This document shows positions 8,899-18,398 of a DNA stretch of 64,000 nucleotides, piece by piece. Every line of letters starts with the position of its first letter. The first letter of the stretch is position 1. The stretch spans positions 1 to 64,000 of the forward strand of contig NZ_MINN01000044.1 in assembly GCF_001877785.1 (NCBI RefSeq), in the 5' to 3' direction. The notes under the pieces are model-generated. The model ran no database searches. It was not told where the DNA came from and worked only from the letters and a program-made list of their open reading frames with translations. This DNA comes from Rossellomorea aquimaris (lineage in GTDB: Bacteria > Bacillota > Bacilli > Bacillales > Bacillaceae_B). Both the position numbers and the translations under genes were made by a program.

Positions 8899-9255
8899 CT
8901 AATCCCCCAGTTCCGTCTGTAGTTTCTCCAAACCTTTTTCCAAGTCCAGAGCGGTCAGCACGTCGTCCAACCTGATGCCGAGTTCAATCAGCGTAATCGC
9001 AACAGCAGGCTGGATGCCCGTGATCACGACTTTTGCTCCCATCAATCTCGACATATTTATAACATCACCAAGAACCTTGGCGATAAATGAATCAATAAAG
9101 TCGATCGAAGTGATATCGATGACAACCCCTCTTGCACTCGTTTCATGTATCTTATGCAGGAGGTCTTCTTGAAATTGAAGGGCTGTTTGATCGTCAAGTT
9201 CCCACTGAATTGAAATCAACAAGCAATCGTGCAATTTTAAAATTGGTATTCTCAC
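8899..9255 (-). CDS. rsbS: RsbS stressosome scaffold (STAS)
   Basis: 118 residues, a single STAS domain. The phosphorylated serine is S56 in [10 protein letters not shown] (S59 in B. subtilis). RsbS and RsbR form the stressosome core that sequesters RsbT. It overlaps rsbR by 4 bp. Confidence 0.97.
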   Translation of the reverse strand: MRIPILKLHDCLLISIQWELDDQTALQFQEDLLHKIHETSARGVVIDITSIDFIDSFIAKVLGDVINMSRLMGAKVVITGIQPAVAITLIELGIRLDDVLTALDLEKGLEKLQTELGD

Positions 9256-10082
9256 TCTGATCCCTCCGCCGAAACAATTTTTCTATCAGTCATTTCGAGA
9301 GCCTTCTCGATTCCTTTTCTCAAGGTGCTGTTCGTGCTGAATTGATTAAGATCGATTCCCAGGTTAACGATCGTCTGGGCAATTTCGGGTCTGATTCCCA
9401 CAAGCATGCACTTGGCTCCCACAAGCCGGACTGCATCTGCAGCCTGGATGATATGGTGGGCGACCATTGTATCCACCACCGGTACACCTGTGATATCAAT
9501 CAGGACGACTTCCGCACGGTGCTTCACTACACCATTGAGGAGGTTTTCCATGATCAATCGTGCCCGTTCGGTGTCGATCGTGCCGACCAGTGGCATAACC
9601 GAAATCTTCTCGAATACCGGAATCAACGGTGCAGAAAGTTCCTGAAGGGCTATTTTCTGAAGGGATACCGTTCTTTCCCATGATTCTGTATACGCACTAA
9701 TTACCTTGTTATACATGGGAGTAACCCAATTATCGAATTTCTCAACCTGTTCAGCATGGTTTTCTTCTTTGATCAGATTGTCTTTCTTCATCGCCTCGTA
9801 TACCACTTTGGCAAACGTACTTAGAGCTGTCGTGACAAATGTAAGCGGCCAGCCGAAGCGCACTACCTTCTCGGCAAAATCTTCAAGCCGTGATGAGAAT
9901 TCCTTCGAATCCCTCAGATTGGATGCGATCATTTCTACAAACTCATGGCTTGTCTTAGCAAAAATCTGATCCGAGACTACTTGGAGAAACTTTTCATCAG
10001 CTTCATCCTTCATCCGTTCCATCCATTCATCTGTTAAATCCGACTTATTACTCTGGATATAATCCGTGATTTCAGTGAACAT
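9252..10082 (-). CDS. rsbRA: RsbRA stressosome sensor
   Basis: 276 residues. An N-terminal non-haem globin-like sensor domain (about 1-135), a linker helix, and a C-terminal STAS domain (about 150-265). Both phosphorylation threonines fall at T171 and T205, the same numbering as in B. subtilis, so register and start are secure. First gene of the operon. Only one rsbR paralogue is in this window; others would lie elsewhere. Confidence 0.97.
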   Translation of the reverse strand: MFTEITDYIQSNKSDLTDEWMERMKDEADEKFLQVVSDQIFAKTSHEFVEMIASNLRDSKEFSSRLEDFAEKVVRFGWPLTFVTTALSTFAKVVYEAMKKDNLIKEENHAEQVEKFDNWVTPMYNKVISAYTESWERTVSLQKIALQELSAPLIPVFEKISVMPLVGTIDTERARLIMENLLNGVVKHRAEVVLIDITGVPVVDTMVAHHIIQAADAVRLVGAKCMLVGIRPEIAQTIVNLGIDLNQFSTNSTLRKGIEKALEMTDRKIVSAEGSE

Positions 10083-10360
10083 ATAACTCTCCCCATTCTA
10101 CCATAAGAAATTTACACCAACTGCTATACGAATAGATGTAATGTATATTTAATCATTCCGTCCTAATGCTTTAAATTTGTCGCACTTATTAACATAGTAA
10201 CAAATAAACTCCAAATTGAAAAAAACTATGACTTTTCGGATATTTTCCCCATATTCATTTTAATTATAAATTGTTGAAAGTGATTTGTCATAAAAATGAC
10301 GATATTCACCACAGACTATTTCTTTTGACCCTGAAACCGGGATAACAGAAATGAACATAT
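10083..10360. other. intergenic region upstream of rsbRA
   Basis: About 280 bp, AT-rich, holding the presumed housekeeping promoter of the sigB operon. I see no -35/-10 pair good enough to call, and no gene on either strand. Confidence 0.5.
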
Positions 10361-10414
10361 AAAAACAGAAGGCCTGCTGATCGGTTCGTTCCCTTTGATC
10401 AGCAAGCCTTCTGT
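10361..10414 (-). terminator. terminator after ndoA
   Basis: An 18-bp stem (ACAGAAGGCYTGCTGATC and complement) with a 14-nt loop, followed on minus by TTTTT. It separates the alr-ndoAI-ndoA group from the sigB operon. Confidence 0.8.
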
Positions 10415-10467
10415 TTGCAGCTGTGTAATGATTATTGTAATCATACAACCACATAGGATGAAAGAGG

Positions 10468-10818
10468 TTAAAATTGAATCAAGCCGACACTGATTTGGAG
10501 GGCATCATCCACTTTATCCATCATTTCATCATCCAAGTGTGTAATTTTATCTGTCAGACGTTGTTTATCAATCGTTCGGATTTGTTCAAGTAAAATAACA
10601 GAATCCCGTTCAAAGCCATAACGTTTTGCATCAATTTCAACATGAGTAGGCAGTTTAGCTTTTTGGATTTGTGCGGTAATGGCAGCAACGATCACTGTGG
10701 GACTGAATCGGTTCCCAATATCGTTTTGAATAACAAGTACCGGTCGAACTCCGCCTTGTTCTGAACCTACAACAGGAGAAAGATCCGCAAAATATACGTC
10801 ACCACGCTTTACAATCAA
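10468..10818 (-). CDS. ndoA: EndoA (MazF-type) mRNA interferase toxin
   Basis: 116 residues, identical in length to B. subtilis EndoA. MazF/PemK fold with the conserved [20 protein letters not shown] start and PVLVIQND. It cleaves RNA at specific short sites and is neutralised by the product of the upstream ndoAI, 4 bp away. The placement immediately before the sigB operon is conserved in Bacillus. Confidence 0.97.
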   Translation of the reverse strand: MIVKRGDVYFADLSPVVGSEQGGVRPVLVIQNDIGNRFSPTVIVAAITAQIQKAKLPTHVEIDAKRYGFERDSVILLEQIRTIDKQRLTDKITHLDDEMMDKVDDALQISVGLIQF

Positions 10819-10822
10819 AGGA

Positions 10823-11104
10823 TTAACCTCCGCTTACTAAGCGCTCGACTGTATGTTCTGCCTCATATTCTGCTTGTATCGCTTCAGAAGCGATTGCGAG
10901 ATTAATCTTAGCCATTTCCATATAGCCGCGTCTCATAGATTCACGTAGTTGCCGTTTTTTACGTTCCCGTAAATACATTTTGGTAGCACGATAAATAAAC
11001 TCATTGCGATTCACATTCTCTTGATCTGCAAAGCCGTCTAATTCTGTAACGAGCTGTTGCGGCAGACGAATTAAGATTTCTGTTGTTGCGCTGGATTCAG
11101 ACAC
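10823..11104 (-). CDS. ndoAI: EndoAI antitoxin
   Basis: 93 residues. N-terminal ribbon-helix-helix ([17 protein letters not shown]...[14 protein letters not shown]) for dimerisation and possible DNA binding. The C-terminal tail binds and blocks EndoA. Paired with ndoA in the normal antitoxin-first order. Confidence 0.96.
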   Translation of the reverse strand: MSESSATTEILIRLPQQLVTELDGFADQENVNRNEFIYRATKMYLRERKKRQLRESMRRGYMEMAKINLAIASEAIQAEYEAEHTVERLVSGG

Positions 11105-11269
11105 AAACTACACCTCCACCAATCACTACATACCGTTTCTGTTCAATAACATTCTAATCATACCATTAAATAACCGGAATGAAAAGACAATTTATCAATC
11201 TCTTCTAGTATCCGCCATATAAAATAGTAATTATTCATTAAAATCGGGATGAATTAAATTTTTATTTTA

Positions 11270-12439
11270 TCATCCTGAAGATAATAGTTTATTAGTGACC
11301 GCGACAGGCTTTCCATCCCTTATATAAATACGCGGGACTCTTGCAGAAATGATACACGGGATTTCGTAATTGATCGTTCCAAGCCTCCCGGCAATATCAT
11401 CTATCGAAACCGCTTCATTCCCTTCCCTGCCGATAAGGGTCACCATCTCTCCTGTTTTCAAGGGGCGCGGCAGTGATATCATGCATTGATCCATACAGAT
11501 CCTTCCGACAATCGGGGACCTTTTCCCATCCACAATGACCTCCTGGCCCTGCAGCTTACGGATCCATCCATCTGCATAGCCGATGGGAATCGTCCCGATC
11601 CATTCATTTCCCGATGCTTCATAGGTCGCACCGTAGCTGATTTTATCCCCTGCTTCGATTTGCTTTGTGTGAATCAGTCTTGAGTAAAGGGAGAAAACCT
11701 CTTTTAACGGTACGGGCAGCACTTCTTTCATTTCCTGCGACGGAGTGAGCCCATACATGGCAATCCCGACGCGGACGGCGTTGAAATGGGTGTCCGGTTT
11801 TCTTAGAATTGCCGCGCTGTTGGATGAATGCACATATTCTGGACGTTCATCGAGAACTGCCAGCATTTCATTGAATTTCTCCAACTGCCGCTCGAGGTAG
11901 GCATCATCCAGTTCGTCGGCGGTGGCATAGTGTGTGAAGATGCCTTCCATTTCGAACTGGCCGATGGAATGGATGAACGTCTCGATTTTTTTTAGTTCAT
12001 CTGGAGAACGGACCCCGATCCTGCCCATCCCGGTATCACACTTGATATGCAGCTTCAATAGTGCACCCGGGTCAAGATGTTTTGATGCTTCTTGCAGCCA
12101 ATCGAGATCAAAGGCCGTCAGCGATACATTGTGTTCCGATGCCAGGTTCACATCCCTTGCCCGCGATGCGCCCAGTACAAGAATGGTTGCCCTGATCCCT
12201 CCTTTTCTCAGTGAAATGGCTTCGTCCAGGAATGCCACCGCAAGGCCGTGGGCACCTGCTTCCAAGGCAGCCTCTGCAACCTGGAGATCTCCGTGCCCGT
12301 AAGCGTTTGCCTTTACGACCGCAAACATCTTCACTTCATCTGAAGCGATATGCCTTTTGATATTTTTTATATTATCCGTTAAATGATCAAGATTGATTTC
12401 AGCCCATGTATCACGAAAAAACTGCGTCTCTGCTTCCAC
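11270..12439 (-). CDS. alr: alanine racemase
   Basis: About 389 residues. The PLP lysine is in VVKANAYGHG (about residue 43) and the catalytic tyrosine in ISYGATYE; the C-terminal beta-domain has the RICMDQCM motif. It makes D-alanine for peptidoglycan, feeding ddl at 24-25 kb. I choose GTG 12439 because GAGGAAGTGA lies 6-11 nt upstream; an alternative in-frame GTG at 12448 touches the SD. A TTGACA-17-AATAAT promoter lies at 12496-12524. Confidence 0.96.
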   Translation of the reverse strand: MEAETQFFRDTWAEINLDHLTDNIKNIKRHIASDEVKMFAVVKANAYGHGDLQVAEAALEAGAHGLAVAFLDEAISLRKGGIRATILVLGASRARDVNLASEHNVSLTAFDLDWLQEASKHLDPGALLKLHIKCDTGMGRIGVRSPDELKKIETFIHSIGQFEMEGIFTHYATADELDDAYLERQLEKFNEMLAVLDERPEYVHSSNSAAILRKPDTHFNAVRVGIAMYGLTPSQEMKEVLPVPLKEVFSLYSRLIHTKQIEAGDKISYGATYEASGNEWIGTIPIGYADGWIRKLQGQEVIVDGKRSPIVGRICMDQCMISLPRPLKTGEMVTLIGREGNEAVSIDDIAGRLGTINYEIPCIISARVPRIYIRDGKPVAVTNKLLSSG

Positions 12440-12495
12440 TGTGGTCACTTCCTCATATCAACAAAACATTGTCAGTCTATTCAAGAATATCTTTG

Positions 12496-12524
12496 ATTAT
12501 TCATCTATTCTTTTATTGTGTCAA
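12496..12524 (-). promoter_or_regulatory. sigma-A promoter of alr
   Basis: TTGACA (12519-12524), 17-bp spacer, AATAAT (12496-12501) on the minus strand, about 60 nt before the alr start. Confidence 0.7.
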
Positions 12525-12595
12525 ATTAATTTTCGGGTGGCAAGGTTCTTTGTGCGGGGTGTGGTGATTGTAAATAGGGGGGATTTTTCGCAGGC

Positions 12596-12675
12596 GGCAC
12601 ATAAAATGGGATTCCGGCACAATAATTCCGGAATTGGCACAATAATCTCAGAACCGGCACAATCAGCATACCCAT
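12596..12675. repeat. 20-bp tandem repeat array B (4 units)
   Basis: Four exact 20-bp units starting at 12596, 12616, 12636 and 12656, each beginning GGCACA(A)T and followed by a variable half. The last unit contains AATCAGCATACCC (12661-12673), also found in the final unit of the array at 33.9 kb in the same register. A G/T-rich stretch (12530-12590) precedes it on plus. It is non-coding, between ydcC and alr. Confidence 0.85.
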
Positions 12676-12760
12676 TAGTTGTATATTCTTAATGATAGGA
12701 CCCATCGCCAAAGGCCAATTCTATAAAACAGGCAATCAACATCCGGTCATTTTTAACAAT

Positions 12761-12794
12761 TAAAAAAGAAAAGAGGCAAACCATAAGGTCCGCC
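12761..12794 (-). terminator. ydcC terminator
   Basis: On minus, stem GGCGGACC / GGTTTGCC (two G-U pairs), loop TTAT, followed by TCTTTTCTTTTTTA. Confidence 0.8.
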
Positions 12795-12809
12795 CCGTTT
12801 GATATATTC

Positions 12810-13823
12810 TTATTTCACCATGGATCCTTGTACAGACTGTGCAAGCATCACCATTTCGGAAGGAGAAAGGTCATTTGAAGCAAGCATGTAGTCGATGCCG
12901 TTATTCGTCCATCTGATGGACGTGTCGGTCATCGCTGCCACCGTGAATCCTAAATCAACAAGTTCTCCCTTAAGTGATGTGGATACTGTCATGGTAGGAA
13001 CAATGGTTGTTTTTTCCTGGATGATCGTAAATGATTTCTCACCGTCATACGTCAGGACGACACGTTTCCCGTTTTCAGTCGCCACTTCTTTTTCTTCTAC
13101 CAATTCAGTTCCCGTGATTTCAGACATAGGATAGAGGACAGTGAACTCCTTGTCTTCCACATTGGCTGTAACCGGAACTTCAAGCTGGGCGCCTGTCATA
13201 TTTTTCTTCATATCAAAATCTTTTTTATCGAAAGCGGCTTTCATATCCATCTTGGAGAATTCGACTTTCACAAGGGAGTTATGATCCGCATCCATCACCT
13301 TGACGGTTGCAGGTGAAAGATCTTTCTTGTTAAAAGCAATCTCCTGGGTAGGAAGCATCTGCTTATTCTGATAACGTGTTTTCGTTGTGAACACATAGTG
13401 ACTCTTCGTTTCTTTAAAGGTCGCTTCCTTGTCCTCCAGCACATCCTGAACAAGAGATTCATACAGATAAGCCTGGCTGCTGTTGTTCGGCCATTCGCTT
13501 TGGAAACGGAAGCTCTTATTCAATGCAGGCGTCAGGACAAATACTCCTTCGTCATTCCGGAGAATCATCTGGCTTTGATCCTTTGCGGCATTCTTGAGGG
13601 CCACCCGGTAGTAATTAGGGTTATTGTGCCAGACTTCCACATCATAGGTCTGCGGCTCATCGCCGACCTGAAGTGTCATTTTGGCGTCCGCTTTGTACCC
13701 CTTCATGTCCTCTACCTTCGACTTAAGATCCTTCGTCACGTCTTCCTTCGATTTCTCCCCGCAGGCGGCAAGCATGAGTATTGCCAGCATGGCCATCACT
13801 AGTACAACTAGCTTTTTCTTCAT
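12810..13823 (-). CDS. ydcC: YdcC, LolA-like sporulation lipoprotein
   Basis: 337 residues (B. subtilis 338). Lipoprotein signal peptide with lipobox LMLAAC, so C21 would be lipidated; the remainder is a LolA/LppX-like beta fold outside the membrane. In B. subtilis ydcC is reported as a sigma-E-dependent mother-cell gene, and its molecular role is unclear. The start at 13823 is set by AAGGGGC upstream and by the signal peptide. A longer reading to 13931 would bury the signal sequence. Confidence 0.92.
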   Translation of the reverse strand: MKKKLVVLVMAMLAILMLAACGEKSKEDVTKDLKSKVEDMKGYKADAKMTLQVGDEPQTYDVEVWHNNPNYYRVALKNAAKDQSQMILRNDEGVFVLTPALNKSFRFQSEWPNNSSQAYLYESLVQDVLEDKEATFKETKSHYVFTTKTRYQNKQMLPTQEIAFNKKDLSPATVKVMDADHNSLVKVEFSKMDMKAAFDKKDFDMKKNMTGAQLEVPVTANVEDKEFTVLYPMSEITGTELVEEKEVATENGKRVVLTYDGEKSFTIIQEKTTIVPTMTVSTSLKGELVDLGFTVAAMTDTSIRWTNNGIDYMLASNDLSPSEMVMLAQSVQGSMVK

Positions 13824-14027
13824 TTTTTCAGCCCCTTTTGTCTCAAGATATACGTAATTGAGAGAGGGGAAAGCTAGACGGTATAAGAAAAAGACGTTCT
13901 TTATCTTTGTCTCTCTTACAATCGGGTGCACCGACAGTTATACCTAGCCTTGTCTCTCCTATTGCACTACTGAATATATGAGACAACCTCGGGAAATATG
14001 CTAGCCAAGATGACAAGCCGGCCTTTT

Positions 14028-14378
14028 TTATTTTTCAATCACCACTTGCGCTGCAGCGAAGTCCCTGCTGTGGGTGATCGACAAATGGGCCTTCACCCCT
14101 TGGGGCTTTGAAAAAAACGGCTTGCCGTTCGCATCCTTGCTTATTTCGATATCCTGAAAAGAAAGGCATTGCCCGATCCCCGTACCGTTTGCTTTTGCGA
14201 AAGCCTCCTTCGCGGCGAATCTCCCGGCAAGGAACTCAATGGAACGCAAACCCGACAGAGCTGCCAGGTGATCCTGCTCATATTCGGTCAGCACCCTTGT
14301 AATCAATTTCGGCTGCCTGCCGGCCAGCTGCTTTATACGTTCTATTTCAATGATGTCCAACCCGATCCCTGTAATCAT
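14028..14378 (-). CDS. acpS: holo-[acyl-carrier-protein] synthase
   Basis: 116 residues. GIGLDIIEI with the Mg-binding aspartate and GRFAAKEAFAKANGTGI with the catalytic glutamate are typical of AcpS. It transfers phosphopantetheine from CoA to apo-ACP for fatty acid synthesis. ATG 14378 follows AGGAGAA. Divergent from ydcA, sharing a short AT-rich promoter region around 14400-14435 that contains TATAAT on plus. Confidence 0.96.
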   Translation of the reverse strand: MITGIGLDIIEIERIKQLAGRQPKLITRVLTEYEQDHLAALSGLRSIEFLAGRFAAKEAFAKANGTGIGQCLSFQDIEISKDANGKPFFSKPQGVKAHLSITHSRDFAAAQVVIEK

Positions 14379-14476
14379 ATGCAGTTCTCCTTCTACTCTT
14401 GTCCTGTTATTCATATAGTTTATAGTATAATGAACCCATGTATTGTACAGCACTATTCTATTTAGGAGGATACACT

Positions 14477-15061
14477 ATGTTTGTCAGAACGGAAAGCTTC
14501 CCGCAATTCCTGCGGCTATATCCGATCATTTCACTGATTGTGTTGATCCATATTGTTCTTTATTTAGTGAGCTCCCTTCCGATTTTCCCGCAGCGCTGGG
14601 TGTTTGAACAGCTTGCCGGGATTAACCTGTTCATCAAGGAAGGCGAGTGGTGGCGGCTCGTCACGCCGATCTTCGTTCATCTTGGATTCGCCCACCTGCT
14701 TTTCAACTCGTTTTCACTCGTCTTATTCGGCCCGCCGCTTGAGAAATACCTGGGCAAGGTCCGGTTCATCCTGCTATACCTGGCAAGCGGAATCTTTGCC
14801 AATATTATTACCTATTTGATCAAGCCCCTAACCTACAGCCATGTCGGGGCTTCAGGGGCGATCTTCGGACTGTTCGGTTTCTACATCGCCATGATCCTGA
14901 TGAAAAAAGCATTCATCACCCGCGAAAGCCGGCAAGTCATCCTCCCGATCGTGGTCATCGGGGTGGTCATGACATTCATGCAATCCGGCATCAATATCAC
15001 CGCGCATCTCTTCGGCCTGCTCGGCGGATTCATCATAGGCTGGATCTCCGGAAAAAAATGA
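14477..15061 (+). CDS. ydcA: rhomboid-family intramembrane serine protease
   Basis: 194 residues with six predicted membrane segments. The rhomboid catalytic Ser126 lies in GASGAIFG and His177 in NITAHLFG; the HxxxN motif is H73-N77. Substrate unknown. ATG follows TTTAGGAGGATACACT. A MITE-like element (15073-15245) is inserted just after the stop, ahead of the terminator at 15252-15288. Confidence 0.94.
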   Translation: MFVRTESFPQFLRLYPIISLIVLIHIVLYLVSSLPIFPQRWVFEQLAGINLFIKEGEWWRLVTPIFVHLGFAHLLFNSFSLVLFGPPLEKYLGKVRFILLYLASGIFANIITYLIKPLTYSHVGASGAIFGLFGFYIAMILMKKAFITRESRQVILPIVVIGVVMTFMQSGINITAHLFGLLGGFIIGWISGKK

Positions 15062-15072
15062 TTTTCGATGAA

Positions 15073-15245
15073 GGCTCTTTTCGCATACTTTGTTGTTTTA
15101 CACACTAGAAAATTCCGGAACTTGGGTATTTTCGGCTTGTCCGTCGGTTTGTTATTTGAACTTGAGTACGAAAAGAGCACGTCCACAAACTATATTCAAG
15201 CTGCAAGCCAATTTACGAAAAGCAACAACCTTTTAGAAAACAGCC
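15073..15245. mobile_element. MITE-like element, copy A (173 bp)
   Basis: The termini GGCTCTTTTC (15073-15082) and GAAAACAGCC (15236-15245) are inverted repeats (9 of 10). Flanks TCGATGAA (15065-15072) and CCGATGAA (15246-15253) match in 7 of 8 bases, consistent with a target duplication. Related copies lie at 31658-31824 and 43356-43504. No coding capacity. The terminal sequence and 8-bp duplication resemble the ISL3 family, which may be the mobilising source; that is an inference. Confidence 0.85.
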
Positions 15246-15251
15246 CCGATG

Positions 15252-15288
15252 AAAAAGGTGACCCATGCATCAGCCGGGTCACCTTTTT
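15252..15288. terminator. bidirectional terminator ydcA/ydbT
   Basis: A 13-bp stem AAAAAGGTGACCC / GGGTCACCTTTTT between convergent genes. Confidence 0.92.
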
Positions 15289-15290
15289 CT

Positions 15291-16754
15291 TTATTCATGT
15301 GAAAACCAATGATAAATCTCGGCTGCATCTTCAAGCTCAAGATCATCCACTCTGTTTGAGTAACCTGTCTGGCCGGATTTCAGCGTAGTGGAAATGCTGC
15401 TTAAATCCCTTTTATCCTGAAACCAGGTCTGCCTGGAATCAAGAGCTTGAATTCTGCTCTTTTTCATATATGCCGTGTGCTTCAGGACCCCGCGATACCT
15501 TAGCGCCAGCTGATTACCGGTGATTCCCCATCCCCCGGCACGATGCTGGAAGTACCCAAGCAGGCCGAACGGAACGATCAGCAGGAGACTGAAGAGTCCA
15601 AGCGGCCAAAACATAATCGCCAGGATGACCACCGGTACAATCAGCCAAAAAGATGCCCGGAAGATATATTTCCGGACCGCGCGCTTCGGCAGCAGCTTAA
15701 AATCTTCCGACAGCTCATAGTCGGGAAAAATGGCTTGAAGCAAATCCGGGACTCTCCTTTTCTTCACAACCGGAATCAGCTTGATCGTAGAGCTGTCTTT
15801 TTCAAGGACAGATCCCCCGGCATTCTCGATTACGACCGTACAGTAGCCGAGCAGCTGACGCACCGGGTTTTCGACAATACGGATCCCCTGGACACGGTTC
15901 AGCGGCACGGTGACCTGCTTTTTCTCCAGCAGACCCCTGGTAATGACGATATTATCCTCGGTCAGCCTAATTTTAAAATCACCGTACACTACAAACGTCC
16001 AAGCTACCGAAATGATCCAGGCGATAAGAAGGACGATAAACACCAGGACAGCAATAAACACCAAGCCGCTTTTCACAAACACCATCACTTCATCAAAAAC
16101 CGCTTCATAAGGAATGAGGTCCGAGAACTGCGACAGGAAGACCCCCACACCGGAAAGAATGACCCCGACACCCCCGGAAGTCGCGGCGAGCACCCAGATA
16201 TCCCTGCCACTCATTTTGAAGACGTGCTTCTCTTCCTTTAGTGTCTCCTCTTCCTTGGAGGCAAGCCCTTCGACTGCTTCTACTGCCTGCCCCTTCTTCT
16301 CACGGTAAATGATCCTTTCGAGTTCCAATGCTTCCTCTTTCATGATCGCCGTCAGCTCTGCTTCCGACTCACGGGGACTGGACGATCCGGCCGTTTCCAC
16401 CTTGACCTTCACCAGCCCAAACGGACGATGGATGATCCCTTCCGAAAAATTCAGGCTCTGTATCCGGTCAAACGGAATATAGCGCTTCTTTTTCACAAAA
16501 AGACCGTACTCGATCCTGAGCTCGCCCTCTTCAAGGCGGTAAGTGAATCTGAGCCACTTGATCACGCCGGCCGCAAGGACCACCACGAGGACAACCCCCA
16601 TTGATATCAAGGGCATATAATCCCAAAAACCGCTCTTCTCCCCCCTGCTGTTCAGAACAAATAACAGGACGAACGGGATGATCAATTCTTTTAATTGCTT
16701 TAAAAAATTTGCCACTGCTGAAATCGGATGCAGCCGTTTATATTCAGACATCAT
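15291..16754 (-). CDS. ydbT: YdbT, PH-domain (bPH2) membrane protein
   Basis: 487 residues. Two N-terminal membrane segments are followed by a bPH2 domain; further membrane pairs near 185-245 and 365-405 each precede another bPH2 domain (PLNRVQGIRIVENPVRQLLGY, and a final KSRIQALDSRQTW). Such proteins form a membrane pair with YdbS. In B. subtilis ydbST lies next to ydcA, and protection against antimicrobials has been reported for related sets. The ATG at 16754 overlaps the ydbS stop. Confidence 0.88.
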   Translation of the reverse strand: MMSEYKRLHPISAVANFLKQLKELIIPFVLLFVLNSRGEKSGFWDYMPLISMGVVLVVVLAAGVIKWLRFTYRLEEGELRIEYGLFVKKKRYIPFDRIQSLNFSEGIIHRPFGLVKVKVETAGSSSPRESEAELTAIMKEEALELERIIYREKKGQAVEAVEGLASKEEETLKEEKHVFKMSGRDIWVLAATSGGVGVILSGVGVFLSQFSDLIPYEAVFDEVMVFVKSGLVFIAVLVFIVLLIAWIISVAWTFVVYGDFKIRLTEDNIVITRGLLEKKQVTVPLNRVQGIRIVENPVRQLLGYCTVVIENAGGSVLEKDSSTIKLIPVVKKRRVPDLLQAIFPDYELSEDFKLLPKRAVRKYIFRASFWLIVPVVILAIMFWPLGLFSLLLIVPFGLLGYFQHRAGGWGITGNQLALRYRGVLKHTAYMKKSRIQALDSRQTWFQDKRDLSSISTTLKSGQTGYSNRVDDLELEDAAEIYHWFSHE

Positions 16755-17223
16755 CTTCCGCCACCCTTGCAAGCATAGAGATGGAATGTCTCAATTCATC
16801 CGCTTCCCCCGTATCCAATGCCGGTATTTCGTGCACCGTCGCCGCAGTCGAAATCGTGATCGTCGATAAATGATACCTCTTCAAAAGTGGCCCCTGGACC
16901 GTATCGACATGCTGTACCCTGACCATCGGCACCAGAGTGCGCTTCACAAAAATAAATCCCCTCTGAAGCTCGATTTCCTGCTCCCTCACCTCATATCTCC
17001 ATCGCTTCCACCTCATCGTCGGAAGAAAAAAGATCATCAAATAGATAAATAATAGCAATACCCCGATTGCCGCAGCCGTGATCCAGACCGGCCAACCAAA
17101 AAACCAGGTCAACACGCCGACACCTGCCACCGCTAGCGCCAGCACCGCTGACTGGATCACACCATGCAGCTTCCATACCTTCAAAGCCTTTGGTGAAATC
17201 CGTTTCTGAGGCTCTTCTCTCAT
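16744..17223 (-). CDS. ydbS: YdbS, PH-domain (bPH2) membrane protein
   Basis: 159 residues (same as B. subtilis). Two membrane segments (about 25-70) followed by one bPH2 domain with the signature VPMVRVQHVDTVQGPLLKRY. ATG 17223 follows AAGGAGGAAACGGGT; an ATG six codons upstream lies before the SD. Overlaps ydbT, so the two are co-translated and probably form one complex. Confidence 0.9.
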   Translation of the reverse strand: MREEPQKRISPKALKVWKLHGVIQSAVLALAVAGVGVLTWFFGWPVWITAAAIGVLLLFIYLMIFFLPTMRWKRWRYEVREQEIELQRGFIFVKRTLVPMVRVQHVDTVQGPLLKRYHLSTITISTAATVHEIPALDTGEADELRHSISMLARVAEDDV

Positions 17224-17336
17224 ACCCGTTTCCTCCTTCATGTCTCTCTTTATGTATAAATCTTACAGTATATTTACGTTTGAGGATAGGATTGGTTTCG
17301 CAGCGTGCAGGGAAAAATTCGGATTCATTTGCTGCC

Positions 17337-17377
17337 GAGTGATGGAGATGCTTCTGGCTGAAGCATCTCCATCACTC
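17337..17377. other. perfect 18-bp hairpin at uvsE 3' end
   Basis: GAGTGATGGAGATGCTTC and its exact complement around a 5-nt loop. The stem includes the last two bases of the uvsE stop codon. Neither strand shows a U-tract directly after the stem, so this is not a classical intrinsic terminator; it may protect the mRNA 3' end. Confidence 0.7.
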
Positions 17378-18338
17378 AAAGAATTTTAAAGGAGGACTCG
17401 TCCACCTGCTCCAATCCCTTTTGCCCCTTCAACTCTTCTGCCAGCCGGAACAGGGCATCATCTTTTTTCTTAGCTTCGATCATACAGTCCACTTGATCGA
17501 CCGTCCCTTTTATTCCCTGGAGGAATTCCATGAACATTTCCGGTTCGATAAAATCGGCGTGGGCTTTGTAATCTTTTTGAGAGCGGGGACTCGATATATG
17601 CATTTTGACAGGAAGCGGCGACTGACTCCACGTGGAGACGATCCGATTCCAATCCTCCTGCCAATCCCGCTCATGATGTGCAAGGTGATGATGATAATCG
17701 AACACCTGTGGAACACCGAGCTTCTCACACAAGTAGAGGGCATCCGCAGCACTGTACACGGTATCGTCATTTTCCAGGATGATCATTTCCTGCAAGGAAG
17801 CAGGCGTCAGCCCCCAATTATGAATGAACTGTTCAAGCGCCCTTTCCTTATCATCATACGCCCCTCCCACATGCAGCACACAGCGGTGCACCGGATCGAC
17901 ACCCATCCCCCTGAGCAGATCCCTGTGCATCTTCAATGTGTGAAACGTATTCTTGAGGACATCAGAATCACTCGTATTCAGCAGAACAAAATGGTCCGGG
18001 TGAAACCCCACCCGCATCGGATGCTCCTCCAAATACTCTTTTATTTTGTTCAGTTCCGGCTTTAACGGCGAGATAAAATCCCACCCCTTCAGATCAGGGT
18101 GGTTCGCAAGCGGAATCAGCTTCGAGCTGTAACGGAAAAAATGAATCTCATGAAGAACATTATGCTTCAACAGGCGCAGGCAATTCTGCAAATTCGAGCG
18201 GGCAATCCGTTCAAGCTTCGCAATCGCCGCTTCCCGGTCCCTTATCGAGGAAAACTGCTTAAATGTCATCGTCTGCGAAGGTGAAGCATTCTGCAGATTC
18301 ATGCTCATGGCAACATAGCCGAGTCGGATGAGGGTCAT
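17376..18338 (-). CDS. uvsE: UV DNA damage endonuclease
   Basis: 320 residues, TIM-barrel UVDE/UvsE. Characteristic segments: IRLGYVAMSM at the start, metal-ligand histidines and acidic residues in RVGFHPDHFVLLN, HVGG, ILENDD, VFDYHHH and KMHISS. It nicks 5' to cyclobutane dimers and 6-4 photoproducts in alternative excision repair, mainly in spore-formers such as Bacillus. SD AAAGGAGCTCC lies 5' of the ATG. Confidence 0.95.
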   Translation of the reverse strand: MTLIRLGYVAMSMNLQNASPSQTMTFKQFSSIRDREAAIAKLERIARSNLQNCLRLLKHNVLHEIHFFRYSSKLIPLANHPDLKGWDFISPLKPELNKIKEYLEEHPMRVGFHPDHFVLLNTSDSDVLKNTFHTLKMHRDLLRGMGVDPVHRCVLHVGGAYDDKERALEQFIHNWGLTPASLQEMIILENDDTVYSAADALYLCEKLGVPQVFDYHHHLAHHERDWQEDWNRIVSTWSQSPLPVKMHISSPRSQKDYKAHADFIEPEMFMEFLQGIKGTVDQVDCMIEAKKKDDALFRLAEELKGQKGLEQVDESSFKIL

Positions 18339-18398
18339 GGTGGGTGGAGCTCCTTTTTTTAGTGGTAGTATGTGCGCGACGGTCGTGATTCATGTTTA

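Noticed and set aside
10468..11104. Horizontally acquired toxin-antitoxin module
   Set aside because: ndoAI-ndoA in this position is a conserved chromosomal feature of Bacillus, not an acquired island.
14399..14431. TTGTCC...TATAAT as the ydcA promoter
   Set aside because: The spacer is 21 bp, too long for a normal sigma-A promoter; only the -10 may be real.
15543..16241. 232-codon plus-strand frame opposite ydbT
   Set aside because: Antisense shadow; composition is that of reversed ydbT codons and there is no ribosome site.
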